A stretch of 64,000 nt of DNA from BOG-1112 sp964611335 (lineage in GTDB: Bacteria; Bdellovibrionota_B; Oligoflexia; Oligoflexales; Bog-1112). Position 1 is the stretch's first letter; each line of letters begins with the position of its first letter. The notes beneath the pieces are model-generated. The model was not told where the DNA came from and did no database searches. It worked only from the letters and a program-made list of their open reading frames with translations. Both the position numbers and the translations under genes were made by a program. Location: assembly GCA_964611335.1 (NCBI GenBank), contig CAZSXR010000001.1:744001-808000 (forward strand), read 5' to 3'. Positions 32,276-39,750 of the stretch are shown here, piece by piece.

Positions 32276-34732
32276 ATGAATAGATTGCAGAAGGGCTTGT
32301 TCTTCAGCTTGATTGCGTTGAGTGCAAGTTCTGCGTTTGCATTTGTTGAAGATCGGCATTCGGAAATGGATTCGGGTTTGCTTCGAGGAAAGAGAGATAA
32401 GAAGGTTGAAGAGAAGGTTCTTCGACCTGAAAGTGTAGTGAGTTCGTCTATTCGTGAATCGGAAGACATGCAAGGTTTGCAAGTTATCAGAGACAAGAAG
32501 ACAGGACGTATACGTCTTCTGCATGGCGTTTTTGAAGGTGTGGATGTTTTGAACACTTCAGAACCTTCTGCTTACGTTGAACTTTCGAAACATTATGTAG
32601 ATCAGCATCCTGAAATTTTTGAGACCCCCTCTTCTTCTTTGAAAGAACTTCCTTCAGCTCTTTATGTCGGCAAAGATGAGCAGTTTGTTCGCTTCCATGT
32701 TTACAGGGATGGCCTTCGTGTGAAGGATGCATCTGTTGACTTCCGCTTTAAATTTGGAAAACTTCTTCAAATTTCCAATCAAACTTTTGCAGAAGCAGAA
32801 TCCGTCAATTTGACAGAGCGTCAAGATCTTCTTGAAAAAGCAGGTGAAGCGCTCAACGCTAAATCCATCACACCTCAAGGTTTTGTCTATAGAGTTGTTG
32901 AAACGGCAAATGGTTACGCTTTAGAGAAGGTTGCAAGTTTCGCAGTTCAAAGTGAAACAAACATGCCCTACACATTAGAGTTGGATGTTAGTAATGGAAA
33001 AGTTTATGAATTGAATCGTAATTTTTATAATTACCAAGGGAATGTACGTGGAGATTTTTATCCACGATGGTATGACGAACCCCTTGCTTCTTATCCTTAT
33101 CCACTTTTAAGTGTGCAATCTACAAAGGGTGAAATTCGTGCAAATCAATCTGGACGCTTTGAAGCAGCTGCAGATTCCGCACCACAGCTGACAGATGGTT
33201 TAAGGGGACCTTATGTGACTGTGAAAGACACACACAATGCAAATGTGAGTGCAAAGGGTGTCTTGAATGGATCAACTTGGGATGTTTACGTAAAGAAAGA
33301 AGGGAACGCACAACCTTGGATGGATACACGCATCGCACAGAGCATGATTTATGACAAAGTGACTGCGATGATTCAGTTTGCAAAAAAATATATAGACATG
33401 CCTTGGTTCTCAAGATCTTTGGTAGCGAATGCAAATTTGGATTCTCATTGCAATGCGTATTGGGATGGTTCCACGATCAATCTTTTTACAGGCAATGAAC
33501 AGTGCGCAAATACAGGTCTGATTGCCGATGTTATGTATCACGAGTGGGGACACGGTTTGCATCACAATGCAGAAGGCATTGAAGATGGTGCTTTGTCTGA
33601 AGGTTTCGGAGATATCATGTCTCTTGTGATGACACATTCCAACTTACTGGGAATTGGTTTCATGCTTTCAAATCGCGCGCCTGTTCGTGATATCAAACCC
33701 GCTCGTATTTATCCAAGAGATCGTGGAGAAGTACACTCCGAAGGTACGATTATCGCTTCCACTTTCTGGGAGCTTTTCGAAAAGCTTACAGCAAAATATG
33801 GGGAAGCAAAAGCGGGTGACATGATTGCAAACTACGCTTTCAAAATGATATTCACTTCCCGCACCTATCTCGATGTTTATCACGCTTTACTTGTCATCGA
33901 CTCCAAAGGGGGAGATCCTTCTAAAGGCACTCCCAACCAATGTTTGTTGAACGAAGTTTTCCACAATCATGGACTAGCAGAAAAAGAAGCAGCATGTGAG
34001 CTGGCTTCCGTTGATGCGTGGGAAGTGGATGGTGGAAGCAATGTGATTTTAAAACCAGGAACAACTGTAGACCTTCGTTTGAAAGCAAAGAACGCAGCCT
34101 CTCAGGTTCTCCATGGCCTCCAAGGCACTCTCTCTACACAGGATCTTCCTGGCGCCGTATTCGAAGAAGCAAACTTGCGATGGGAGGACATTCCTTCAGG
34201 AGCCTCCCTCTATAGTGAAAATGCAGCACGTCTGAGAATCCCTGCTTCTGCAAAGTGCGGTTTGAATTTCCACACGAACGTGAATCTGAAAGCAGGTTCT
34301 CGTGAACTAACCCTCACCAAAGAATGGGTTCTCGGTCGCAATGAAGGTGTCGCAAAATCTTATGCAAGCACACAGCTTCCTCAACCCATTAAAGACTTCA
34401 AAACAGCAAGCGCTGTTCTGAAAGCCAGTGACGCAAAATGGCAAGCAGACACCAAGGTCCTCAAAGCGGAGCTGAAATTCGATCTCACACACAGCTTCCT
34501 TGGCGATCTCATCATTTCTTTGAAAGCTCCAGATGGCACGACCACTCAAGTCTACAAAGGAAGCGGAAGGGGTCAGGGCTCCTTGCATTTCAACGCAGAG
34601 ATCCCCGCCCTTAAGGGTAAGAACATTTCTGGGGACTGGACTCTTCTCGTAAAAGACTCCGCTGCGAGTGACGAAGGAACCTTGTCCTCATTTACTCTCC
34701 TTCTAACCCCAGCCCTTTTTAGCTGCGAGTAG
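32276..34732 (+). CDS. Secreted HExxH metalloprotease with P-domain
   Basis: An 818-residue exported zinc protease of the thermolysin/fungalysin type. It has a signal peptide (residues 1-22), an FTP/PepSY-like propeptide (about 60-245; VRFHVYRDGLRVKDASVDFRFK), the active site HEWGH (His422, Glu423, His426) and the third zinc ligand Glu442 in SEGFGD, followed by a helical lobe. The C-terminus (about 700-815) is a proprotein-convertase P-domain (DLTHSFLGDLIISLKAPDGT, SGDWTLLVKDSA), common in secreted bacterial proteases. GGGGG lies upstream of the ATG. A strong terminator follows. With the subtilisin-like lipoprotein nearby it gives a high extracellular proteolytic potential. Confidence 0.92.
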   Translation: MNRLQKGLFFSLIALSASSAFAFVEDRHSEMDSGLLRGKRDKKVEEKVLRPESVVSSSIRESEDMQGLQVIRDKKTGRIRLLHGVFEGVDVLNTSEPSAYVELSKHYVDQHPEIFETPSSSLKELPSALYVGKDEQFVRFHVYRDGLRVKDASVDFRFKFGKLLQISNQTFAEAESVNLTERQDLLEKAGEALNAKSITPQGFVYRVVETANGYALEKVASFAVQSETNMPYTLELDVSNGKVYELNRNFYNYQGNVRGDFYPRWYDEPLASYPYPLLSVQSTKGEIRANQSGRFEAAADSAPQLTDGLRGPYVTVKDTHNANVSAKGVLNGSTWDVYVKKEGNAQPWMDTRIAQSMIYDKVTAMIQFAKKYIDMPWFSRSLVANANLDSHCNAYWDGSTINLFTGNEQCANTGLIADVMYHEWGHGLHHNAEGIEDGALSEGFGDIMSLVMTHSNLLGIGFMLSNRAPVRDIKPARIYPRDRGEVHSEGTIIASTFWELFEKLTAKYGEAKAGDMIANYAFKMIFTSRTYLDVYHALLVIDSKGGDPSKGTPNQCLLNEVFHNHGLAEKEAACELASVDAWEVDGGSNVILKPGTTVDLRLKAKNAASQVLHGLQGTLSTQDLPGAVFEEANLRWEDIPSGASLYSENAARLRIPASAKCGLNFHTNVNLKAGSRELTLTKEWVLGRNEGVAKSYASTQLPQPIKDFKTASAVLKASDAKWQADTKVLKAELKFDLTHSFLGDLIISLKAPDGTTTQVYKGSGRGQGSLHFNAEIPALKGKNISGDWTLLVKDSAASDEGTLSSFTLLLTPALFSCE

Positions 34733-34766
34733 ATTTCTGCACCTGAGGGCTAGCTCCGTCCCACTT

Positions 34767-34802
34767 AAAAACACCGCCACATCTAGTTGGCGGTGTTTTT
34801 TT
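34767..34802 (+). terminator. Strong rho-independent terminator after the metalloprotease gene
   Basis: AACACCGCCA (34770-34779) pairs perfectly with TGGCGGTGTT (34788-34797) around an 8-nt loop, extended by flanking A/T pairs, and runs into a T tract to 34802. The opposite strand also has A-rich flanks, so it may work both ways. Confidence 0.9.
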
Positions 34803-34927
34803 CATGCCTTTTAGGACTATATTTAAAAACCGCTTGTTTTTTCTTTGCAGATGTAGTGAAAAAAGCGAGCAGATCATGTAAGATATTTTTTTTTTCAAGC
34901 GTCCGAAGGAAAGAGGAATCACCGTCT

Positions 34928-35548
34928 ATGTCACGATACACTGGCCCAAGAATAAGACTTATGCGCGCTGTTGGTATGGATCTTCCAGGTTTATCTCGTA
35001 AAACCATTGAAAGGAAGCCGACACCACCAGGAATGCGTGAGGGGCAATACAAAAAGAAGAAGAGTGAGTACGGAACTCAGCTTCTAGAAAAACAAAAAAT
35101 CCGTTTTAATTATGGAATTACAGAGACCTACCTAAGACGTCTTGTGAAGGAAGCCTTTGCATCACGTGAGCACTCTGGAAACAAGTTGTTGGAACTTCTT
35201 GAACGTCGTTTGGACAACGTTGTATTCCGTGCTGGTTTGGCTCCATCGATTTCAGGTGCACGTCAGCTTGTCAATCACAAGCACGTGTTGGTTGACGGCA
35301 AGAAAGTCAACATCCCATCTTACCAGGTCAAACCAGGCCAGGTGGTTACACTTACAGAAAAAGCTTCTAAAATTCCGTCTGTTGTTTATGCATTAGAAAA
35401 TCCTACATTGGCGCGTCCAGCTTGGATTTCTTTTGAGAAAGATCAGAACACCGCGAAGATGATTACGGCTCCTGATAGGGATTCATTCCCCTTTGCAATT
35501 GATGCACAGTTGCTAGTGGAATACTATGCTCGTAGGGTTAGTCGCTAA
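34928..35548 (+). CDS. rpsD: 30S ribosomal protein S4
   Basis: Primary 16S rRNA-binding protein of the small subunit body. At 206 residues it has the N-terminal SRYTGPRIRLMRAVG region, KKKKSEYGTQLLEKQKIRFNYGI, and the S4 RNA-binding domain (LLELLERRLDNVVFRAGLAPSISGARQLVNHKHVLVDGKKVNIPSY). It lacks the zinc-binding cysteines (C-minus form). The start ATG has GAGGAA about ten nt upstream; an upstream extension of 47 codons reads through the protease terminator and is rejected. It stands outside the usual S13-S11-S4-rpoA cluster. A compact terminator follows. Confidence 0.96.
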   Translation: MSRYTGPRIRLMRAVGMDLPGLSRKTIERKPTPPGMREGQYKKKKSEYGTQLLEKQKIRFNYGITETYLRRLVKEAFASREHSGNKLLELLERRLDNVVFRAGLAPSISGARQLVNHKHVLVDGKKVNIPSYQVKPGQVVTLTEKASKIPSVVYALENPTLARPAWISFEKDQNTAKMITAPDRDSFPFAIDAQLLVEYYARRVSR

Positions 35549-35553
35549 TCTAC

Positions 35554-35580
35554 AAAGTCCCTTTTTGGGACTTTTTTCTT
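35554..35580 (+). terminator. Terminator after rpsD, directly before the DnaC-like gene
   Basis: AAAGTCCC (35554-35561), a TTTTT loop and GGGACTTT (35567-35574) form an 8-bp stem followed by a T-rich run. The next start codon lies at 35591, so the downstream operon has almost no space for its own promoter. Confidence 0.85.
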
Positions 35581-35590
35581 TTTCGAGTTT

Positions 35591-36484
35591 ATGGACACAC
35601 TTACACGCGCTGCTAAGAGCTTGCGGGAACAGTTGGAAGAACCGTATTTCGGTCCTGAGACTCTTCCTCAGCTCCCCTGTTCACTGAAGTCTCGTCTTCC
35701 GTGTTGCAGGGGGCGTGGCTATGTGGTGCGTCCACTCGGACCTTATGCACATGCTGAACTTTGTGTTTGTGTACAGAATTGCAAGAGTTGTGGTGGTAAA
35801 GCACAGCTCATTGTTAACAATGCTGTCAAAGCATGTCGCAATCCTGATCCTCGTCGCATTATCAATATATTCAACCGTGCGTTTATTCCCGCTCGTTATT
35901 CTGAAGCCCATCTCAGTGTCTTTCACAATATGACAGGTAACTGTCTGAGAGCCATTCAAGCTTTGCGTCAATGGTTACGTCACTATGATCCTAAAGATCG
36001 CAATCAGAAGGGTTTGATACTGACGGGTCCTGTGGGTGTAGGTAAGACTTACATTGTTACAGCGATTGCTAAGGGTTTAGCAGAGAAGGGTGTGAGTGTA
36101 CGTTTCGTAGATTTCTTCCAACTGACTTCGCAGATCAAGGGAGCTTATTCTGAAAGCAAGTCGGAGAAGAAGCTAATTGATCCTTTAATTGCTGTCGATG
36201 TTCTTGTTATCGATGAGTTGGGTAAGGGTCGCAATACGGATTTTGAAGCGACTGTTTTGGATCAATTGATTGTAGGTCGTTACAACGAAAATAAAATCTT
36301 GGTCGCTTCGACCAATCTTTCTATCAAACCTCATATTCCTGACAAGGAAGACGACAATTCTTTCCATTACCTTGGCTCTTTGGAACACCGAGTGGGTCCG
36401 AGGATTTTTTCTAGACTGGTTGAAACCAGTACTTTCGTTGAGATTGATGGGGATGACTTCCGTAATCAGGCTTTGCAAAAGTGA
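35591..36484 (+). CDS. DnaC/IstB-like AAA+ ATPase with cysteine-rich N-terminus
   Basis: A 297-residue cytoplasmic ATPase of the DnaC/DnaI helicase-loader type. The N-terminus is Cys-rich (LPCCRGRG, then CVCVQNCKSC at about 58-67), probably a zinc-binding module like that of helicase loaders. The AAA+ core has Walker A GPVGVGKT (146-153), Walker B VLVIDELGKG and a sensor STNLS, with GPRIFSRL near the C-terminus as the arginine-finger region. It may load the replicative helicase; an IS-linked IstB is less likely because no transposase adjoins. Its TGA overlaps the GTG of the next gene (GTGA), so both are coupled. The ribosome site is weak. Confidence 0.88.
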   Translation: MDTLTRAAKSLREQLEEPYFGPETLPQLPCSLKSRLPCCRGRGYVVRPLGPYAHAELCVCVQNCKSCGGKAQLIVNNAVKACRNPDPRRIINIFNRAFIPARYSEAHLSVFHNMTGNCLRAIQALRQWLRHYDPKDRNQKGLILTGPVGVGKTYIVTAIAKGLAEKGVSVRFVDFFQLTSQIKGAYSESKSEKKLIDPLIAVDVLVIDELGKGRNTDFEATVLDQLIVGRYNENKILVASTNLSIKPHIPDKEDDNSFHYLGSLEHRVGPRIFSRLVETSTFVEIDGDDFRNQALQK

Positions 36485-37212
36485 ATTGCCGACTTGCTCA
36501 ATGGAAAGATCCAAAAATTTCTGGTGTTCCAGGATTGCTTTGGAAGGATTCCAAATTTCAAATTTTACAAGATTATTTTTCGTGTTGTGAGGGAAAGGGT
36601 TTGCGTTGGGACTCTGTTAACGAATTTGCACGTTCCTGCAAATTGCAAAATCACAAACGCAAAGTGGATGCGATCGTGAATAATTTTAATGAGCTTTGGC
36701 CACAGACTGAATTTCCTCTGGAGTTATCTTCAGAAGATTCGGTCTTTTTTTTGCAGTGGTTGAAGGGTTTGCCCCACACTTCGGGATATTTACAAACTTG
36801 TAAACGAGACGGAGCGAAGCCGAGTTCTTTTTGGTATTTTGCCTTGTTAACATCGTGGCGTTTTGGAGTTCCTGTTCATGTTTTTAGTATGGGTCGTTCC
36901 AAAGATAAAGATGTGATTCCGAATATCCCTGTTAACGAGTATCCGATTGTTTACTTTCTCGACAATGTTAACGAGTTGTGGAAACCAAAATACAAAGAAC
37001 AAATCTCTGCAATTATAAATTGGTGTGAGCAGAGTGAAGTACCATTGTGGATGGAGTTGCGTGAAGCTCCTTTGGTATCACAAAGTGAGGCATGGGATGT
37101 GAAAGAAGCTTTTAGAAGTTATCTTTCGAAAGTAAAGTCTAGACCCCTGTTAGATTGGTTGGATGCAGATTGTTTGTCGCGACTTCATCGTGTGAGTGTT
37201 GCGAAAGTTTAA
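36481..37212 (+). CDS. Unknown protein coupled to the DnaC-like ATPase
   Basis: Not recognised. The 243-residue product has no signal peptide or membrane segment. It is rich in Trp and Ser (MNCRLAQWKDPKISGVPGLLWKD) with a mixed alpha/beta pattern; segments such as FALLTSWRFGVPVHVFSMGRSKDKD and YPIVYFLDNVNELWKPKYKE suggest a globular enzyme or nucleotide-handling fold. The GTG start overlaps the stop of the ATPase gene. Because it is always translated with the ATPase here, a shared complex (for example helicase loading) is a reasonable inference, but a different task is equally possible. Confidence 0.75.
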   Translation: MNCRLAQWKDPKISGVPGLLWKDSKFQILQDYFSCCEGKGLRWDSVNEFARSCKLQNHKRKVDAIVNNFNELWPQTEFPLELSSEDSVFFLQWLKGLPHTSGYLQTCKRDGAKPSSFWYFALLTSWRFGVPVHVFSMGRSKDKDVIPNIPVNEYPIVYFLDNVNELWKPKYKEQISAIINWCEQSEVPLWMELREAPLVSQSEAWDVKEAFRSYLSKVKSRPLLDWLDADCLSRLHRVSVAKV

Positions 37213-37224
37213 GGAGAGATGGAA

Positions 37225-37536
37225 ATGTTGACTTGGACGCCGGAAGATTTGGAGAAAGTTTTAGATGAGGGCAAAGATGTCTTTTTGAAACTTTGGAAAC
37301 CTGGATGTGGAGCTTGTAAGTTATCGCAACCTGCAGTGAAGAGGTTGGAAGAAACTTATGGTGAGAAGTTTTTATTTGGTGAGATTGATGTTTTGGAGTT
37401 TCCGGAGATTTTAGAGATTGCCGATACAGAAGTGCTCCCTGTTTTTTTTATTTTTAAGAATAAGAAGTTGCTTGGAAAGAGTATTGGGTTTAAAGGACAG
37501 GCTAAATTACAGGATTTTGTAGATTCTTGTAAATGA
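37225..37536 (+). CDS. Thioredoxin-like protein
   Basis: A 103-residue cytoplasmic thioredoxin-fold protein with active site CGAC (Cys28, Cys31) in WKPGCGACKLSQP and the cis-proline in EVLPVFFIF. The motif differs from the classical CGPC, so redox potential and partners may differ. The start is the second ATG (37225): AAGGAG lies 8 nt before it, but only 2 nt before the first ATG at 37219. It lies just after the unknown gene, closing a three-gene operon, and converges with the DUF2442 gene. Confidence 0.85.
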   Translation: MLTWTPEDLEKVLDEGKDVFLKLWKPGCGACKLSQPAVKRLEETYGEKFLFGEIDVLEFPEILEIADTEVLPVFFIFKNKKLLGKSIGFKGQAKLQDFVDSCK

Positions 37537-37542
37537 AGCTTC

Positions 37543-37800
37543 TTAAATTGAGTTTTTATAAAGATCTGAAATGGGAAAAATCAAATCAAAATCTCCCCAC
37601 ATTAGTTCGCCGTCTTTGACGATGTAATTAGAAAAATTTTTTCGTTTTAAATATTTTCTAATTTCAGGATGCAGAGAACGTTTTAAAAAAGGTTCAAAAT
37701 CAACTTCACGAATAGTTTCATCTGAAAATTTGATACGAAGAGAATATCCACCTGAATATTTAACGTCTTTAATTTTTATTATTTTAGGAGAAGTTTTCAT
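37543..37800 (-). CDS. DUF2442-family protein, putative antitoxin-like partner
   Basis: An 85-residue protein with the DUF2442 pattern: IKIKDVKYSGGYSLRIKFSDETIREVDFEPFL (a beta-rich start) and a GELMWGDFDLIFPISDLY ending. DUF2442 is often found next to DUF4160 as here. The start overlaps the stop of the upstream DUF4160 gene by 4 nt (ATGA), so the two are coupled. A longer frame of 20 codons would run into that gene. A toxin-antitoxin role is commonly proposed for the pair but is not established from this sequence. Confidence 0.85.
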   Translation of the reverse strand: MKTSPKIIKIKDVKYSGGYSLRIKFSDETIREVDFEPFLKRSLHPEIRKYLKRKNFSNYIVKDGELMWGDFDLIFPISDLYKNSI

Positions 37801-38099
37801 AGTTTCCCCGTAATGACTTTGGGAACTATTTTTCGGTGGTAAATAAAATAATTGACCCAATGTTGTATGATTTCATCACCCAAAACTTTCACTAGCTTTT
37901 TAAAATGTTTAGCCTGTGCTGAAGGAAGAGTTTTATGGCCTGCGACTTCTCGAAGTTTTAAACTTTCAATCACTCCATTTTTAATAACAATTTCAATTTT
38001 ATTTTCACAATTTCCATAACGTCCATGAACATGAATGGGTTCATGCTTATTCGAATAAAAGAAAACTACAATTCCAAGATATTCGTACAACTTTGGCAT
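37797..38099 (-). CDS. DUF4160-family protein, putative toxin-like partner
   Basis: A 100-residue protein with the DUF4160 hallmark YSNKHEPIHVHGRYGN (the HxPxHxH block) and IEIVIKNGVIESLKL, then a helical tail (KHFKKLVKVLGDEIIQHW). The tail is longer than in many relatives. AGGG lies before the ATG. It is the first gene of a coupled pair with DUF2442 and resembles small mobile type II toxin-antitoxin loci in size and overlap; function is inferred from neighbourhood only. Confidence 0.85.
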   Translation of the reverse strand: MPKLYEYLGIVVFFYSNKHEPIHVHGRYGNCENKIEIVIKNGVIESLKLREVAGHKTLPSAQAKHFKKLVKVLGDEIIQHWVNYFIYHRKIVPKVITGKL

Positions 38100-38222
38100 A
38101 GCTTACCCTAGTGTTTAATTAAGGATCAATTCAAAAGATATAGTATTTTAAGATTCAAGGGGATCTAATTTTTTCTACGTTTCGCATGGTATTATAGTGA
38201 AAGACCAGCTAGGAATTTTACT

Positions 38223-39722
38223 ATGTTTAAAATCTTATTCTTTGTTTCCATACTCTTATCCTGTGCCAAAACTCCCGAAGCTCCTATGCACACACCTTGG
38301 ACAGCCTCCTTAAGTGCTTCGAATTGCTCTGGTCCTGGTTTGGCTTTGGTGGGTACAGATACGAATGCGAATACGAGTACAAACCTCATTGTTCCTGTCC
38401 CCTTGAATCAACTTACGATGACAAATTTAACAGTGCAATCTGCAGTTCCTTTTCCTTCTTTACCTAATTTTACCTTGCTTGCTGTGAGTGCAACGGTCAA
38501 TGATGCTATGGGTGGTTACATTCAAGTTTTTGTGTCTCCTCGCAATTCTAGTGAGAAAGTTCCTTCGAATGCGCTTCGTTGGATTCCTCTTTCTGCAGGA
38601 ACTTACAAAGTCAGCGCCTACCCTTGTAACAGTTTAGGTTGTAGAAAGGATTTGGAACAGATTTTTCCTTACCTGCAAGTTGCTGCTAATCCTGCAACCG
38701 TTCAAGCTATAGGTCCTACATTCACACAATGTTATAACATTTTACAGAAACTTCAGGATGCAGGGACTACGATTGTAGAATATGCGAAAGGTTTGGAAAC
38801 ATACTTTCAATCTTATGGTTCAGGTCTGCATCTTGCAGATTCTTGTATGACAGGAGCTTTGAACTCTGCTGCTCAAAGTATGCAGAACATTCAAACTTTA
38901 GGCCCTTCTTATATGGGGGAAATCGCTTCCAACGCAGACGCTCTGCATGCAGAGAATCAGCAGCTTTTAAATCTGATTGCAAATCAGCAAGCAGTTGCGA
39001 ATGCATCATCAAACAAAGTGACTACAGTTTCTGAAACGACGACGACGACTGCAACGCAGACTTCGAGTTCCCATTCGTCTACTGCGGGTAAAGCTGTACT
39101 TCTCAGTTTGGGTGTAGTCGGGATTGTGACAGGTCTCATAGCTGCTGTTACAGCAGGGACGGTGAAGACTATGGGTTGGACGAATGTGATTGGGAATTTA
39201 GAAGTGACTGTAGAGAAAATGTCGAAGAAGATTATAGCTGCGAATTTATCTACAGCTGCTTTTAGAAAACTTATGGAGGAGCTGAAGTTAGATAGTGAGT
39301 TAAAAACAAAGTTGGAAAATAAGGTAGGTACTTTGAGTGGATCGGTTGAGGATATTGCAAAATTACAGACAGAGCTCACACCACAAAGCAAAATGTATGC
39401 AAATCAGAAAACTTTACTCAACAGAGCTTCTATAGGGGGCATTGCTGGAATTGCTGTTTCTATCGCAGGTGCTATAGCAGTCGGAGTATCCCAATTATCT
39501 TTGGTAGGAACAAATTCTGTTTCTTCAACATCTACTCAGAGTAAAATTACAAGCAACACCAACACCAGCACCTCCACAGATACCAGTACTTCCAAAACAA
39601 ATGCGGGTAATCCTTTCGATCAAGCTTCCGATTATTTTACGAAAGTTATATTTCCCCTACAGCAGCAGTTCCGTGACTGTACTGTAAGTCTTTACGACAA
39701 AGTTCTTACTGCTCCGAAGTAG
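38223..39722 (+). CDS. Lipoprotein with two internal membrane segments (plan as the gene at 21351)
   Basis: A 499-residue product with lipobox LLSC (Cys14). An exported domain (about 15-270) contains GGYIQVFVSPRNSSEKV and paired cysteines (PCNSLGCRKD), a Thr/Ser linker, a hydrophobic segment (about 292-313), a charged helical loop (about 320-400), a second hydrophobic glycine-rich segment (about 402-425) and a Ser/Thr/Asn-rich stretch before a short C-terminal helix with CTVSLYDK. The overall plan matches the protein encoded at 21351, but sequence identity is low. No named family is recognised. It lies directly before the GLUG lipoprotein array, converging with its first member. Confidence 0.72.
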   Translation: MFKILFFVSILLSCAKTPEAPMHTPWTASLSASNCSGPGLALVGTDTNANTSTNLIVPVPLNQLTMTNLTVQSAVPFPSLPNFTLLAVSATVNDAMGGYIQVFVSPRNSSEKVPSNALRWIPLSAGTYKVSAYPCNSLGCRKDLEQIFPYLQVAANPATVQAIGPTFTQCYNILQKLQDAGTTIVEYAKGLETYFQSYGSGLHLADSCMTGALNSAAQSMQNIQTLGPSYMGEIASNADALHAENQQLLNLIANQQAVANASSNKVTTVSETTTTTATQTSSSHSSTAGKAVLLSLGVVGIVTGLIAAVTAGTVKTMGWTNVIGNLEVTVEKMSKKIIAANLSTAAFRKLMEELKLDSELKTKLENKVGTLSGSVEDIAKLQTELTPQSKMYANQKTLLNRASIGGIAGIAVSIAGAIAVGVSQLSLVGTNSVSSTSTQSKITSNTNTSTSTDTSTSKTNAGNPFDQASDYFTKVIFPLQQQFRDCTVSLYDKVLTAPK

Positions 39723-39750
39723 GAAATAAAAAGGTGGACAGCCAAGTGTT

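Noticed and set aside
35591..36484. DnaC-like gene as an IstB of an insertion sequence
   Set aside because: No transposase, inverted repeats or target duplications are visible around it, and an N-terminal cysteine module fits helicase loaders better.
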